Positions 46,697 to 56,852 of a DNA stretch of 64,000 nt are shown piece by piece. The notes below the pieces were generated by a model that did no database searches, had not been told where the DNA came from, and worked only from the letters and a program-made list of their open reading frames with translations. Location of the stretch: positions 1 to 64,000 of the forward strand of contig JALWRH010000050.1 in NCBI GenBank assembly GCA_026994195.1, in the 5' to 3' direction. Each line of letters opens with the position of its first letter. Positions within the stretch are counted from its first letter, which is position 1. Both the position numbers and the translations under genes were made by a program. The stretch comes from Sedimenticola sp. GTDB lineage: Bacteria; Pseudomonadota; Gammaproteobacteria; Chromatiales; Chromatiaceae.

Positions 46697-48976
46697 TTAA
46701 AAAGCCGAGCCAAAGCTGAACTGGAAGTTTTCCACGTCATCGATGCTTTGGTCATTCATAGGCACACCGTAGCTGAGAGTCATGGCGCCCATGGGAGACA
46801 ACCATGTGGCTCCAACGCCAACAGAATACCGTATGTCGTTAAATTCTACCCTGTCCTGGAAGACGTTGCCCGCATCGACGAATACAGACAAACGGAGTGT
46901 CTGTGCCAGGTCCTCGGAAAAAGGCGGAGGCATGAACAGCTCCATACCGCCCACGAGCTTTATATTCCCGCCCAGGGGATCGCCCGTAGAATCCCGGGGA
47001 CCCAGGGTATTGTTCTTGAAGCCACGCACGCTTCTCTCACCACCGGCGAAGTAGTTCTCGAAGAAAGGCAGCTTGCTGGTGCTGCCATAGCTGTCTCCAT
47101 AACTCAGATCCACCCGGCCGGACAGAATGAATTTCCGGTAAACCGGCACATAGTGGCGATATTTGTATGAGAGCTTGTAGAACTGCAGGTCACTGCCCGG
47201 CAGGGTGAGGATACCGGAGAAACTCTGCTTGGTTCCCACTGAAGGGAAGATGGCGCTGTCCCTGGAATCGTGACTCCAGCTGCCATTCAGTTTGAAGTCC
47301 AGGTAGCTGTCCCCTTCCTGTTTTACGAAATCGATGATTTCAAGGGGTGGAATGGAGCCCAGGGTGAGATCGGTATTTTCAATGGCAAAACCGCCTCTCA
47401 AGCGGTTGAAATCACTCAGGGGAACGCCGTAATTCACCGACGCCACGGATTTGTCCGTACGGAAGTCGGATACATTCAGCTGGTTGAAATTTGTTTTCTG
47501 GTAACTGAGATTGAAGCCCCGGCTGATACCGTTGATGGTCGCATAGGGATTGAAATAGGACAGCTGATAGCGTGTGTTGTAGCTGCTGGTGTTCGCCGCC
47601 AGGGTGACCTTTTTGCCAGTGCCCAGGAAATTGTCCTCGGTGATACTGGCCTGGAAACTGATGCCCTGATCCCCGGAATAGCCCAATCCACCGGCCAGGG
47701 AGCCGGAAGGCTTCTCCTTCACGGTTACAACCACATCACTCAGATCCGTGGAGCCGGGCACTGTGGGGGTTTCGATAGTCACATCCTCGAAGAATCCCAG
47801 GCGGCGCAGACGCTCCCGGGACAGGTTCAGACGGGTGTTGGACATCCAGGTGTTCTCCATCTGGCGCATTTCCCGGCGGATGACCCGGTCCCGGGTCCGG
47901 GTGTTGCCCTTGATGTCGATGCGGCGCACATAGACGCGTTTGCCCGGATCCATGAAGAAAGTGATGGCAACCGTATTGTTTTTCTTGTCGATCTCGGGAA
48001 TATGGTTGATGTTGGCAAAAGCGTAACCCATTTCCGACAGTTTCTCGGTGATTCTGTCTGTGCTGTCCACGACCTTGCGCCGGGAAAAAGGCTCCCCGCG
48101 CCGCAGGTGTATCAGGGGAAAGTACTCTTCGGGGTCAACGATGAGTTTTCCGGTGATGTGAATATCACTGATGGTGAATACCTCGCCTTCCCTGACATTG
48201 ATAGTGACGTACACGCCTTTCCGGTCGGGAGTGACGGTCACCTGGGTCGAATCAACAGCAAAATTCAGGTAACCGCGATCCAGGTAGAAAGACTTGATCA
48301 GTTCCAGGTCTCCCGCCAGTTTCTGCCGTGAATATTGATCATCCTTGGTCAGCCAGGAAAACCAGCCGCCAACGCTGGACTGGAAGCCTTTCATCAGCTC
48401 TTCGTCGCTGAAAGTTTTGTTACCAACGATATTGATCCCCCGGATACGGGCCGTATCCCCTTCACGGATCTTGATCTTCACCGCCACGCGATTGCGTTCC
48501 AGGGGGGTCACTTCGGTTTCCAGCTGTACGCCGTACTTGCCGCTGTTGAAGAACTGGCGCCGCAGTTCCTGTTCGATCTTGTCCAGCACGGAACGGTTGA
48601 AAGTGCGCCCTTCCGCCAGGCCGATGTCCCGCAGTCCGGTTTTCAGGTCATCCGTCTTGATGGACTTGTTGCCGGTAATTTCGATCTGGGCAATGGCCGG
48701 GCGTTCCTGCACCACGATATTGAGGACATCACCTTCCCGTTCCAGGCGCACGTCCTTGAAAAAACCGGTTTTGTAGAGCGCCCGGATCACCTTGGGCATA
48801 TTGTGGCTGTCCAGCACCTCGCCAGGCTTGAGAGGCAGGTAATTGAATACTGTGCCAGCGGAGATACGCTGCAAACCTTCCAGGCGGATGTCCTTGACCA
48901 CGAAAGGTTCAGCCAGCGCCGATGCCACCAGCATCAGGCTGACAAACAATGCAGAGATATAACGGCTGGTGCGCAT
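46697..48976 (-). CDS. bamA: Outer membrane protein assembly factor BamA
   Basis: BamA is the central subunit that inserts beta-barrel proteins into the outer membrane. The 759-residue product has a signal peptide (RTSRYISALFVSLMLVASALA) and five POTRA domains (the first FVVKDIRLEGLQRISAGTVFNYLPL, the last including YVRRIDIKGNTRTRDRVIRREM). A 16-strand barrel follows, with the loop 6 motif VRGFKNNTLGPRD. It ends in Phe (FQFSFGSAF), the usual outer-membrane terminal residue. ATG 48976 begins the signal peptide; a GTG two codons earlier is possible. The track's start lies 96 bases further upstream, inside rseP. Confidence 0.97.
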   Translation of the reverse strand: MRTSRYISALFVSLMLVASALAEPFVVKDIRLEGLQRISAGTVFNYLPLKPGEVLDSHNMPKVIRALYKTGFFKDVRLEREGDVLNIVVQERPAIAQIEITGNKSIKTDDLKTGLRDIGLAEGRTFNRSVLDKIEQELRRQFFNSGKYGVQLETEVTPLERNRVAVKIKIREGDTARIRGINIVGNKTFSDEELMKGFQSSVGGWFSWLTKDDQYSRQKLAGDLELIKSFYLDRGYLNFAVDSTQVTVTPDRKGVYVTINVREGEVFTISDIHITGKLIVDPEEYFPLIHLRRGEPFSRRKVVDSTDRITEKLSEMGYAFANINHIPEIDKKNNTVAITFFMDPGKRVYVRRIDIKGNTRTRDRVIRREMRQMENTWMSNTRLNLSRERLRRLGFFEDVTIETPTVPGSTDLSDVVVTVKEKPSGSLAGGLGYSGDQGISFQASITEDNFLGTGKKVTLAANTSSYNTRYQLSYFNPYATINGISRGFNLSYQKTNFNQLNVSDFRTDKSVASVNYGVPLSDFNRLRGGFAIENTDLTLGSIPPLEIIDFVKQEGDSYLDFKLNGSWSHDSRDSAIFPSVGTKQSFSGILTLPGSDLQFYKLSYKYRHYVPVYRKFILSGRVDLSYGDSYGSTSKLPFFENYFAGGERSVRGFKNNTLGPRDSTGDPLGGNIKLVGGMELFMPPPFSEDLAQTLRLSVFVDAGNVFQDRVEFNDIRYSVGVGATWLSPMGAMTLSYGVPMNDQSIDDVENFQFSFGSAF

Positions 48977-49061
48977 GCTTACAGGGCCATTGTTTTTGTG
49001 ATGCGGTATTATATCGGCTGGCCGGGAAATTGCACCCGAATCTGGCGATTTCCACACATTA

Positions 49062-50432
49062 TTAACCCGCAAGACGGGCGATATCCTGGTAGAACACCAG
49101 CACCATCAGGCTCAGTAGCAACGCCAGACCGATTTGCTGCCCACGCAGCATGAAATCTTCAGATGGCGGCTTGCCCCGGACAGCCTCGATCAGGAAATAC
49201 AGCAGGTGTCCACCATCCAGAACCGGAATCGGCAACAGGTTGAATACCCCCAGACTCACGCTGATGATCGCCAGCAATCTGACAAAGGAAACCAGCCCCG
49301 CGCTGACCGCGCTGCCCGCCGCATCCGCCATGGTAATGGGGCCGCCCAAATTTTTCAGGGAAGCCTGACCACTGACGATACGCCACATCACCTTGAAGGT
49401 CAGGATGGAAAAATCCCAGGTCCGGGTCACCGCCACCGGCACGGCTTCAAGAGGCCCCAGAGAATACTCCACGCGATAAGGCTTCCATAATTCCGGCATG
49501 GGCTGATTGGCCGCGCCGATACGGCCGATGGCTTTTCCGTCCGCCCCATCGATGGCCGCTGGCACAAGCTCCAGATCCATGACCTGCCCGTCACGTTCAA
49601 TCTTCACCAACAGGGGCTGCAAAGGCTTCTTCCTGATGATCTTTACCCATTGGGTCCAGCTCTTCACGGGATCTCCATCCACTTCGAGAATCCTGTCCCC
49701 GGGTCTCAGGCCGGCTTTTTCTGCAGGCTCACCGGGAAGCACCTTGCCGATGACCGCGGGCAGCACGGGAAACTCCGGGGTGATACCCAGGGCCTTGAGG
49801 GGATTCTTGACTTCCGCCATATCACCAATGGCATCGAAAGCAAGCTTTCTGTACTGGATACGCTGATCCCGGTCGCGGGTATCCATGACGATGGCGTCTC
49901 CGCTGGCGGCTGCCGACGCAAAATGATAGAGCATCTGGCTCCAGGTCGGAGTTTCCCGGCCATTGATGCGCTGAATTTCTTCTCCCGGAGTAAAGCCCGC
50001 CTGGGCCGCAGGCGTACCCGGCTGCACCTCTCCGACTATGGGTTTCAATCCCGTCTCACCCAGGACCAGCACCAGCCAGAACAGCAATACGGCAAACAAC
50101 AGATTGAACAGGGGCCCTGCCAGCACCACCGCCACGCGCACCCACAGAGGCTGGCGATTGAAGGCACGGTGGGCATCTTCTTCTGGCACCTCCCCTTCCC
50201 GCTCATCCAGCATCTTCACGTAGCCACCCAGGGGAATGGCGGCCAGGACATACTCGGCATCGTCATTCCTGCGGTGCCAGGTCAGAAGGGGCTTGCCAAA
50301 TCCGATGGAAAAACGCAGCACCTTCACCCCCAGCCTGCGGGCCACCCAGAAATGCCCAAACTCATGGACAGTTACCAGGATGCCAATGGCAAGGACGAAG
50401 CCGAAGATACTGTTGGCAAGGGATTCCAGCAT
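49062..50432 (-). CDS. rseP: Site-2 zinc metalloprotease RseP
   Basis: RseP cleaves the anti-sigma factor RseA within the membrane and so releases sigma-E during envelope stress. The 456-residue protein has the zinc motif VTVHEFGHFWVARRLGVK near the N-terminus and two PDZ domains (IVGEVQPGTPAAQAGFTPGEEIQRING and VIGKVLPGEPAEKAGLRPGDRILEVDG). The distal motif NLLPIPVLDGGHLLYF is in the last third. It lies between dxr and bamA. Confidence 0.96.
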   Translation of the reverse strand: MLESLANSIFGFVLAIGILVTVHEFGHFWVARRLGVKVLRFSIGFGKPLLTWHRRNDDAEYVLAAIPLGGYVKMLDEREGEVPEEDAHRAFNRQPLWVRVAVVLAGPLFNLLFAVLLFWLVLVLGETGLKPIVGEVQPGTPAAQAGFTPGEEIQRINGRETPTWSQMLYHFASAAASGDAIVMDTRDRDQRIQYRKLAFDAIGDMAEVKNPLKALGITPEFPVLPAVIGKVLPGEPAEKAGLRPGDRILEVDGDPVKSWTQWVKIIRKKPLQPLLVKIERDGQVMDLELVPAAIDGADGKAIGRIGAANQPMPELWKPYRVEYSLGPLEAVPVAVTRTWDFSILTFKVMWRIVSGQASLKNLGGPITMADAAGSAVSAGLVSFVRLLAIISVSLGVFNLLPIPVLDGGHLLYFLIEAVRGKPPSEDFMLRGQQIGLALLLSLMVLVFYQDIARLAG

Positions 50433-50435
50433 GGT

Positions 50436-51617
50436 TTATGTGACTCTTGCAGCCAACAATCGTTCCGCTGTCTTGCGGGCCAGGGCATCCGCCTGCAGCA
50501 ATATCTCCAGGCTGTCCGCCCCTTGCCCCCGCAGACTGTCCATGGTCTGCTCGATGACACGGGGGATGTCGCCAAAGCCCAGGCGCCCATCGAGAAATGC
50601 CGCTACAGCCACTTCGTTGGCGGCATTAAGAATAGCAGGCATGCTGCCCCCTTCCTCGATGGCGCGGAAAGCCAGACCCAGACAGGGAAAACGCTTCAGA
50701 TCCGGCTTTTCAAAATCCAGCCGGGCCACATCGAACAGATCCAGGCTGGCCACTCCGGAGTCGATGCGCTCCGGCCAGGCCAGGGCATGGGCGATGGGAG
50801 TGCGCATATCAGGATTGCCCAATTGCGCCAGCACCGAACCGTCCACGTATTCCACCATGGAATGAATCACGCTCTGGGGATGGATGACCACCTGTATCCG
50901 CTCGGGGGCGGCGCCAAACAGCCAGTGCGCCTCGATGACTTCCAGGCCCTTGTTCATCATGGTGGCCGAATCCACGGAAATCTTGCGCCCCATGTCCCAG
51001 TTGGGATGAGCACAAGCCTGCTCCGGCGTTACCGAGGCCAGTTCCTCCACCGGCGTGGTGCGGAACGGACCGCCTGAAGCCGTGAGCAGTATGCGCCGCA
51101 CGCCTTTGCCATCCAGCCCCTGTTCATAACCCTCGGGCATGCACTGGAATACGGCGTTGTGTTCGCTATCAATGGGCAGGACGGTCACTCCATGACGGCG
51201 CACCGCGTCCATGAACAGGCCGCCCGCCACCACCAGGGCCTCCTTGTTCGCCAGCAGGATGCGCTTGCCGGCCTCTACCGCCGCCAGCACCGGCACCAAC
51301 CCGGCAGCGCCCACAATGGCTGCCATCACCTGTCCAGCCGCTTCATGGGTGGCCACAGCCTTCAGACCTTCGACACCGGAAACCACGGTGATTTCCGGCG
51401 CTTCTGCGGCCAGCAGGTCAGCCAGCGCTTCAGCGCTGGCATGATCCGCCATGGCCACCAGGGAAGGACGATGAGCCAAGCACTGCCTGCGCATACCTTC
51501 CACATCAGAATTGGCGCTCATGGCAACCACCCGGTATCGATCCGGATGACGCGCCAGCACATCCAGCGTGCTCTTGCCGATAGAACCCGTGGAACCCAGT
51601 ATGCTGACGCCGATCAC
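50436..51617 (-). CDS. dxr: 1-deoxy-D-xylulose 5-phosphate reductoisomerase
   Basis: Dxr makes MEP, the committed isoprenoid intermediate, with NADPH. The 393-residue protein starts with the nucleotide-binding motif [23 protein letters not shown]. It has [15 protein letters not shown], the metal-binding [12 protein letters not shown] and the flap region TASGGPF. Its start overlaps the cdsA end by four bases. Together with ispA and uppS in this window it serves the isoprenoid pathway. Confidence 0.97.
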   Translation of the reverse strand: MIGVSILGSTGSIGKSTLDVLARHPDRYRVVAMSANSDVEGMRRQCLAHRPSLVAMADHASAEALADLLAAEAPEITVVSGVEGLKAVATHEAAGQVMAAIVGAAGLVPVLAAVEAGKRILLANKEALVVAGGLFMDAVRRHGVTVLPIDSEHNAVFQCMPEGYEQGLDGKGVRRILLTASGGPFRTTPVEELASVTPEQACAHPNWDMGRKISVDSATMMNKGLEVIEAHWLFGAAPERIQVVIHPQSVIHSMVEYVDGSVLAQLGNPDMRTPIAHALAWPERIDSGVASLDLFDVARLDFEKPDLKRFPCLGLAFRAIEEGGSMPAILNAANEVAVAAFLDGRLGFGDIPRVIEQTMDSLRGQGADSLEILLQADALARKTAERLLAARVT

Positions 51618-52435
51618 AGGGCCACTCCAGCGGACATCAGGCCAGCCACGAACCAGGGGCCTGCGGCAATCTGGCTATCGATACGGTCCAGGATGCCGCC
51701 ATGGCCCGGCAGTATGTTGCCACTGTCCTTCATGCCCCGTTCACGCTTGAGTACGCTTTCCCACAGGTCCCCCCCCACGGAAACCAGCACGGTGCTGATA
51801 CAAAGCAGCACCAGCTTCCACCAGGGAATGGGCAGCCATTGCAACCCTGCCAGCACCAGGGCGCCCAGCAGGCCTCCGGCCAATGCGCCCAGCACACCTT
51901 CGATGGTCTTGCCCGGGCTGATATGCGGTGCCAGTTTATGCCGGCCAAACTTCCTGCCGGTGAAATACGCCCCGGAATCCGCCACCCAGATCAGCAGCAG
52001 GAAGAACATCATGAGTTGCGGTCCAGGTCCGGCCATATCATGCAGGCGCACCAGAGCCACCCAGACACCGGACAAGGCGACCAGCCCGGTCAGCAGAAAC
52101 AGTGGACGGAGGCTGTTTTTCTGCCGGGGAACAATGATTCCTGAGAGCAGCAACAGCAGATTGATCAGCCAACCGGCAGCCAGCAGCTGAACCAGGCTCA
52201 TGATCCACGTGCTGTGTCTCACCTCATAGACCAACACCAGGATGCCCATGGTGGCAACCACCAGCGCCAGCCGCTGCCAAGTCTTGCCAAAGCCACAGAG
52301 ATTGGCCAATTCCCACACAGCGCCCAGCACGACGAAGCCCAGAGCCAGGGCGAACCAGGCATTGGGCAGGCCAAGGACTCCCCAAAATACCAGAGGCACC
52401 AGCAGCAGCGCCGTGATCAGGCGGGTCTTCAACAT
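51614..52435 (-). CDS. cdsA: Phosphatidate cytidylyltransferase
   Basis: CdsA makes CDP-diacylglycerol from phosphatidate and CTP at the inner membrane. The 273-residue protein has about eight membrane segments and the signature [36 protein letters not shown] near the C-terminus. It overlaps uppS upstream by seven bases and dxr downstream by four. Confidence 0.96.
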   Translation of the reverse strand: MLKTRLITALLLVPLVFWGVLGLPNAWFALALGFVVLGAVWELANLCGFGKTWQRLALVVATMGILVLVYEVRHSTWIMSLVQLLAAGWLINLLLLLSGIIVPRQKNSLRPLFLLTGLVALSGVWVALVRLHDMAGPGPQLMMFFLLLIWVADSGAYFTGRKFGRHKLAPHISPGKTIEGVLGALAGGLLGALVLAGLQWLPIPWWKLVLLCISTVLVSVGGDLWESVLKRERGMKDSGNILPGHGGILDRIDSQIAAGPWFVAGLMSAGVAL

Positions 52436-53175
52436 TTCTCTTCCACCTGTTCAGCAATTTTCCCAAAGCGGCGCTGGCGTCCCGCATAGTCGGTGAAGGC
52501 CTGGAGCAGCTCTTGCTCGCCAAAATCCGGCCACAGGGTGTCGCAGAACCACAGTTCCGTATAGGCGCATTGCCAAAGCAGGAAATTGCTGATGCGCATT
52601 TCACCACCGGTGCGGATGAAAAGGTCGGGATCAGGAACATCTGCAAAAGACAGGCAGGCCGCCAGGGCGTCTTCCGTTACCTGTTCCGGCTGAAGCTCCC
52701 CCCTGGCCACCCGGGGGGCGATCCGGCGCGCGGCCTGGGTGATGTCCCAGCGCCCGCCGTAGTTGGCGGCTATCTGCAACAACAGGCCGTCATTTTCCGC
52801 CGTCAGGCGTTCACTTTCCTGAATGAGTTTTTGCAGTTTGTCGGAAAAGGCGCTGATATCACCAATGACGCGCAAACGCACATTGCGCTTTTTCAGGCGC
52901 CGCACTTCGCGGCTCAGGGCGGAGAAGAACAGCTCCATGAGCATCTTCACTTCTGTTTTGGGACGCCGCCAGTTTTCACTGGAAAAGGCGAACAGGGTCA
53001 GGGTGCGCACCCCCTGCTGACCACAGATCTCCATGACCTGGCGAACGGTTTCCACCCCCGCCCGATGCCCGGCATGACGGGGCTTGCCCCGATTCTGCGC
53101 CCAGCGCCCGTTGCCATCCATGATAATCGCCACATGTTCGGGAACTTTATCCCTGGATGGTACTTTGGATGGCAT
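52429..53175 (-). CDS. uppS: Undecaprenyl diphosphate synthase (cis-prenyltransferase)
   Basis: UppS extends farnesyl diphosphate with eight IPP units to give the carrier lipid for peptidoglycan and O-antigen. The 248-residue protein has HVAIIMDGNGRWAQNRGKPRHAGHRAGVE with the catalytic Asp, LTLFAFSSENWRRP, and the C-terminal DPDLFIRTGGEMRISNFLLWQCAYTELWF. It is the first gene of the uppS-cdsA-dxr-rseP-bamA run, after a 281-base gap downstream of frr. Confidence 0.97.
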   Translation of the reverse strand: MPSKVPSRDKVPEHVAIIMDGNGRWAQNRGKPRHAGHRAGVETVRQVMEICGQQGVRTLTLFAFSSENWRRPKTEVKMLMELFFSALSREVRRLKKRNVRLRVIGDISAFSDKLQKLIQESERLTAENDGLLLQIAANYGGRWDITQAARRIAPRVARGELQPEQVTEDALAACLSFADVPDPDLFIRTGGEMRISNFLLWQCAYTELWFCDTLWPDFGEQELLQAFTDYAGRQRRFGKIAEQVEEKC

Positions 53176-53456
53176 GTTCCGAAGAGCCTTTTCTCAAGCC
53201 GGGAGGAAACCGATGGCATCCGCCACCTGAATCCGCGGGTTCACAGGGAATGCTGCGGGCAGGATACTGTTTTGGCCAACGGGGCAGAAAACCGCGGCCG
53301 CACCATCAGGTCTGGTGGCAAGTCTTGCACGAACGGACAAAGTACATGCCTGTGCGAGGCACCCTGACAACCTTGGGGAGACAGGTGCCCGGTTGGAAAA
53401 TCCGGCACGGCTATCCGATATATCATGTGTGAGAGGCAGCTGCATGAAAGGAGGGG
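53176..53456. other. Gap between frr and uppS
   Basis: These 281 bases hold no supported gene. They probably carry the promoter of the uppS-bamA run on the minus strand, but no convincing pair of hexamers was found and no terminator for frr is obvious. Confidence 0.5.
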
Positions 53457-54014
53457 CTAGACCGCCATCAAGTCTTTTTCCTTGGCCTCCAGCAGTTCAT
53501 CAATCTCCTTCACATGCTGGTCAGTGAGCTTTTGGATGATCTCATGTCCCCGGCGCTCATCATCTTCGGTAATGAGCTTTTCCTTTACCATGTCTTTGAG
53601 ATCTCCATTGGCATCACGGCGGATATTGCGCACGGCAACCTTGGCCTGCTCACCTTCCTGGCGCACCACCCGGGTCAGATCCCGGCGGCGTTCTTCCGTG
53701 AGGGGCGGCATGGGCACGCGGATGACTGTTCCCGCCGTGTTGGGATTCAAACCCAGATCCGACTCCATGATGGCTTTTTCCACGGCCTTGACCATGGACT
53801 GTTCGAAAGGCTGGATGGCCAGGGTGCGGGCATCTTCCACATTGATATTCGCCACCTGTTTCAAAGGCGTGTCCGCACCGTAGTAGGACACACTGAGATG
53901 ATCCAGCAAACTTGGGTGAGCGCGACCGGTGCGGACTTTCGCCAGGGAATCCTGCAGCGCCTTGACGGTCTTGTCCATACGCTCGGCAGCGTCCTTTTTA
54001 ATATCGTCTATCAT
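53457..54014 (-). CDS. frr: Ribosome recycling factor
   Basis: RRF splits post-termination ribosomes with EF-G. The 185-residue length is exactly the family norm. Signatures include [46 protein letters not shown] and [18 protein letters not shown]-type text (visible as [42 protein letters not shown]). Its ATG overlaps the pyrH stop by four bases. Confidence 0.97.
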   Translation of the reverse strand: MIDDIKKDAAERMDKTVKALQDSLAKVRTGRAHPSLLDHLSVSYYGADTPLKQVANINVEDARTLAIQPFEQSMVKAVEKAIMESDLGLNPNTAGTVIRVPMPPLTEERRRDLTRVVRQEGEQAKVAVRNIRRDANGDLKDMVKEKLITEDDERRGHEIIQKLTDQHVKEIDELLEAKEKDLMAV

Positions 54015-54745
54015 GCTTGTTCTCCGGTGCTAACCAGTGTTCCAATGTCCTCTCCCGCAAGCAGGCGGGCCAGTGCGCCTTCCTGGTTGATGTTCATCAC
54101 CCGCAGGGGCATGTCGTGATCCCGGCACAGGATCAGGGCAGTGGCATCCATGACACCCAGTTTGTCCGCCAGAGCCTTGTCATAGCTCAGGCGGGAATAG
54201 AATACAGCTGTGTTATCCCGCATGGGATCAGCAGAATAGACCCCATCCACCTTGGTGGCCTTGATGAGCAGATCCGCCTTGATCTCGATGGCGCGCAGGC
54301 TGGCCGCCGAGTCAGTAGTAAAGAAAGGACTGCCGGTGCCGGCGGAAAGAATCACCACCCTGCCCTTGTCCAGATGTTCCAGGGCGCGGTAACGGGCATA
54401 GGGCTCACAGACCTGGTTCATATCCAGGGAGGAAAATACCCGGGCATCCACGCCTTTCTTGCGCAGGGCATCCCCCATGGCCAGGGAATTGATCACCGTG
54501 GCCAGCATACCCATGTGATCACCGGTCACCCGGTCCATGCCGCCTCCCGCCAGGCCGGCGCCACGGAAAATATTGCCACCGCCAATCACCAGGGCCAGTT
54601 CATGTCCCCGGGAAGCCAGATCCGCGATCTCCCCGGCAGTGCGTTCCAGGACATCCGGATCGATACCAAAATCTCCGCCGCCCATGAGGGCCTCGCCACT
54701 GAGTTTCAGCAGCACCCTGCGGTACACTAGCTCTCCATCTGGCAT
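54011..54745 (-). CDS. pyrH: UMP kinase
   Basis: PyrH phosphorylates UMP to UDP and is a hexamer regulated by GTP and UTP. The 244-residue protein has [81 protein letters not shown] and [13 protein letters not shown], all typical. It lies in the standard rpsB-tsf-pyrH-frr order, 177 bases after tsf. Confidence 0.97.
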   Translation of the reverse strand: MPDGELVYRRVLLKLSGEALMGGGDFGIDPDVLERTAGEIADLASRGHELALVIGGGNIFRGAGLAGGGMDRVTGDHMGMLATVINSLAMGDALRKKGVDARVFSSLDMNQVCEPYARYRALEHLDKGRVVILSAGTGSPFFTTDSAASLRAIEIKADLLIKATKVDGVYSADPMRDNTAVFYSRLSYDKALADKLGVMDATALILCRDHDMPLRVMNINQEGALARLLAGEDIGTLVSTGEQA

Positions 54746-54853
54746 ACTTTATCGAACTCCCGTTGGGTTGTGAGGGATCAACTGGACACGAATAGTATCA
54801 ACAGCGATTCGCCTTGTGTAGCAAAATCCTCCGGTTTCCCAGGCGACAGGCAT

Positions 54854-54888
54854 AAAAATGGCGCGGACAGTCGGCTGCCCGCGCCATT
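54854..54888 (-). terminator. Intrinsic terminator after tsf
   Basis: On the minus strand AATGGCGCGGGCAG and CTGTCCGCGCCATT form a stem with one mispair and a short loop, followed immediately by a T run (TTTTT). It lies 35 bases past the tsf stop and before pyrH, so rpsB-tsf can end here. Confidence 0.8.
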
Positions 54889-54922
54889 CTTGCCTTTAAC
54901 AAGCCAACTGGCTCCGGAGGTC

Positions 54923-55807
54923 TTACTGACCACGCATTTGCGCAGCCACTTCCTCGGCAAAGTTTTCCTGCTTCTTCTCGATGCCTTCACCCACTTCAAA
55001 GCGCACAAACTGGTTGACGCTGGCATCCTTGCTCTTGAGCAGTTTGCCGACAGTGGTGTCCGGGTCCTTGACGAAAGGCTGACCGGTGAGGGTCACTTCA
55101 GACAGATACTTGCGCAAACGGCCTTCCACCATCTTTTCGACGATGTTGTCCGGTTTGCCGCTCTCCTTGGCCTGGGCTTCGATGATCTCCTTCTCCTTGG
55201 CCAGCAGTTCCTCAGGAACGTCCTTCTCTTCCACGCACACGGGGTTGCTTGCAGCAATGTGCATGGCCAGATCCCGGCCCAGTTCCTCATCACCACCAGC
55301 CAGGTCCACCAGGACGCCAATGCGCACGCCATGTCGATAGCTGGCGATCTGGCCATCGGTATCCATGCGCACGAAACGGCGCACGCTCATGTTCTCGCCA
55401 ATCTTGGAGACCAGCGCCTGACGGGCCTCTTCGACTGTTGTCTCCTCGCCTTCGTGCAAAGGCAGGGCGTTCAGGGCATCAACATCGGCGACATCGCTGT
55501 CCAGAACACGGCCTACGACCGCATTGGCGAAGGACAGGAAGTTATCATCCTTGGCCACGAAATCGGTTTCACAGTTGACTTCGGCCATAGCGACTTTCTT
55601 GCCGTCGTCACTGGCCTGGATCACGATCACGCCTTCGGCGGCGATACGGCCGGCCTTTTTGGCGGCTTTCGCCTGACCGGATTTGCGCATATTCTCGATG
55701 GCCTGTTCAATATCACCATCAGTTTCGACCAGTGCTTTCTTGCATTCCATCATGCCGGCGCCAGTGCGCTCGCGCAGTTCTTTTACCAAAGCTGCTGTAA
55801 TTGCCAT
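54923..55807 (-). CDS. tsf: Elongation factor Ts
   Basis: EF-Ts recharges EF-Tu with GTP. The 294-residue protein begins [43 protein letters not shown], then has [19 protein letters not shown] with the TDFV motif that contacts EF-Tu, and a C-terminal coiled module. It follows rpsB after 105 bases. Confidence 0.97.
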   Translation of the reverse strand: MAITAALVKELRERTGAGMMECKKALVETDGDIEQAIENMRKSGQAKAAKKAGRIAAEGVIVIQASDDGKKVAMAEVNCETDFVAKDDNFLSFANAVVGRVLDSDVADVDALNALPLHEGEETTVEEARQALVSKIGENMSVRRFVRMDTDGQIASYRHGVRIGVLVDLAGGDEELGRDLAMHIAASNPVCVEEKDVPEELLAKEKEIIEAQAKESGKPDNIVEKMVEGRLRKYLSEVTLTGQPFVKDPDTTVGKLLKSKDASVNQFVRFEVGEGIEKKQENFAEEVAAQMRGQ

Positions 55808-55832
55808 GGTGTTCCTCGCTTGTGTGTTTCAT

Positions 55833-55851
55833 GCAAACGGTAGCCGTTTGC
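55833..55851. repeat. Perfect hairpin in the rpsB-tsf spacer
   Basis: GCAAACGG-TAG-CCGTTTGC is an 8-bp perfect inverted repeat with a three-base loop, 25 bases before the tsf start. Possible mRNA structure controlling tsf translation or processing; no T run follows. Confidence 0.5.
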
Positions 55852-55865
55852 CAATAAATACAACG

Positions 55866-55893
55866 CCCCTGCCCCGCATGCGCCGGACAGGGG
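55866..55893. repeat. GC-rich hairpin after rpsB
   Basis: CCCCTGCCC and GGACAGGGG pair around CGCATGCGC, giving a strong stem with one mismatch 20 bases past the rpsB stop. There is no T run, so it may be an attenuator or RNA stabiliser rather than a full terminator. Confidence 0.45.
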
Positions 55894-55912
55894 AATTCTC
55901 TGTTATCCGGAA

Positions 55913-56653
55913 TCAGCCTTCGGCGGCTTCTTCTGCCGGAGCCTCTTCAGCAACGACGGCTTGGGCCGCCACGGCACGTCCTTCCAGGATCGCAGCGGAT
56001 GCGCCCTGCACATACAGCTGGATGGCGCGGATGGCGTCATCGTTGCCGGGAATAACGTAATCAACCAGCTCTGGGTCGTTGTTGGTGTCCACGACACCGA
56101 TGACAGGAATACCCAGTTTGCGCGCTTCAGCAACGGCAATATCCTCATGGCCGGTGTCCACCACGAACATGGCATCGGGAATACCGCGCATGTTCTTGAT
56201 ACCGCCCACGCTGCGCTCCAGCTTTTCCTGCTGACGCTTGAGACCCAGGGCTTCCTTCTTGTTGAATTTCTGTTCCATGGAACCGTCAGCGGCCATGGCC
56301 TCCAGTTCCTTGAGCTTGTTGATGGACAGCTTGATTGTCTTGTAGTTGGTCAGCATGCCGCCCAGCCAGCGATGGTTGACGTAGGGCATACCGCAACGCT
56401 CTGCCTCTTCCTTGATCACGCTGCTTGCCGCACGCTTGGTGCCCACGAACAGCACCCGACCGCCATTGGAGGCCAGTTTGCCGATAAAGTTCATGGCATC
56501 GTTGAACAGGGGAAGGGTCTTTTCCAGGTTGATGATATGGATCTTGTTACGCTGACCGAAGATGTAGGGAGCCATCTTCGGGTTCCAATAGCGGGTCTGG
56601 TGACCAAAGTGTACGCCTGCTTCCAGCATTTGGCGCATGGATACATTACTCAT
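55913..56653 (-). CDS. rpsB: 30S ribosomal protein S2
   Basis: S2 binds the head-body region of the 30S subunit and is needed for S1 attachment. The 246-residue protein has [69 protein letters not shown] and [26 protein letters not shown]. The Ala/Glu-rich tail is typical. A good promoter and a leader of about 130 bases precede it (separate entry), in line with S2 autoregulation in related bacteria. Confidence 0.97.
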   Translation of the reverse strand: MSNVSMRQMLEAGVHFGHQTRYWNPKMAPYIFGQRNKIHIINLEKTLPLFNDAMNFIGKLASNGGRVLFVGTKRAASSVIKEEAERCGMPYVNHRWLGGMLTNYKTIKLSINKLKELEAMAADGSMEQKFNKKEALGLKRQQEKLERSVGGIKNMRGIPDAMFVVDTGHEDIAVAEARKLGIPVIGVVDTNNDPELVDYVIPGNDDAIRAIQLYVQGASAAILEGRAVAAQAVVAEEAPAEEAAEG

Positions 56654-56852
56654 GTTTATACCTTCAATTGTAAGGGTTAAGCCTCCGCAACCTCTGGCAC
56701 ACCAATTACCTGGATTCAGAGTAGAATGCAGGCAACACCCATGATGCGCGTCATACCGGGATTGCGTGTGTATTTGCCGTTTGGCGGCGCGTTTTATACC
56801 ATACCCGGCTCAATTCAACAATACCGGGCCATCCGCCCTACTCAGGTACCCC
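56654..56852. other. Divergent region rpsB / map with long rpsB leader
   Basis: This 199-base gap contains the rpsB promoter and an untranslated leader of about 130 bases. The leader includes CCCGGTATGACGCGCATC and GCGCCGCCAAACGGC, which could fold. Leaders of this kind bind S2 in gammaproteobacteria. A promoter for map was not identified. Confidence 0.5.
56793..56821 (-). promoter_or_regulatory. Sigma-70 promoter of rpsB-tsf
   Basis: On the minus strand TTGTTG (56821-56816), a 17-base spacer and TATAAA (56798-56793) form a good pair, with TGG just before the -10 (extended -10). Transcription would start about 130 bases before the rpsB ATG. Confidence 0.7.
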
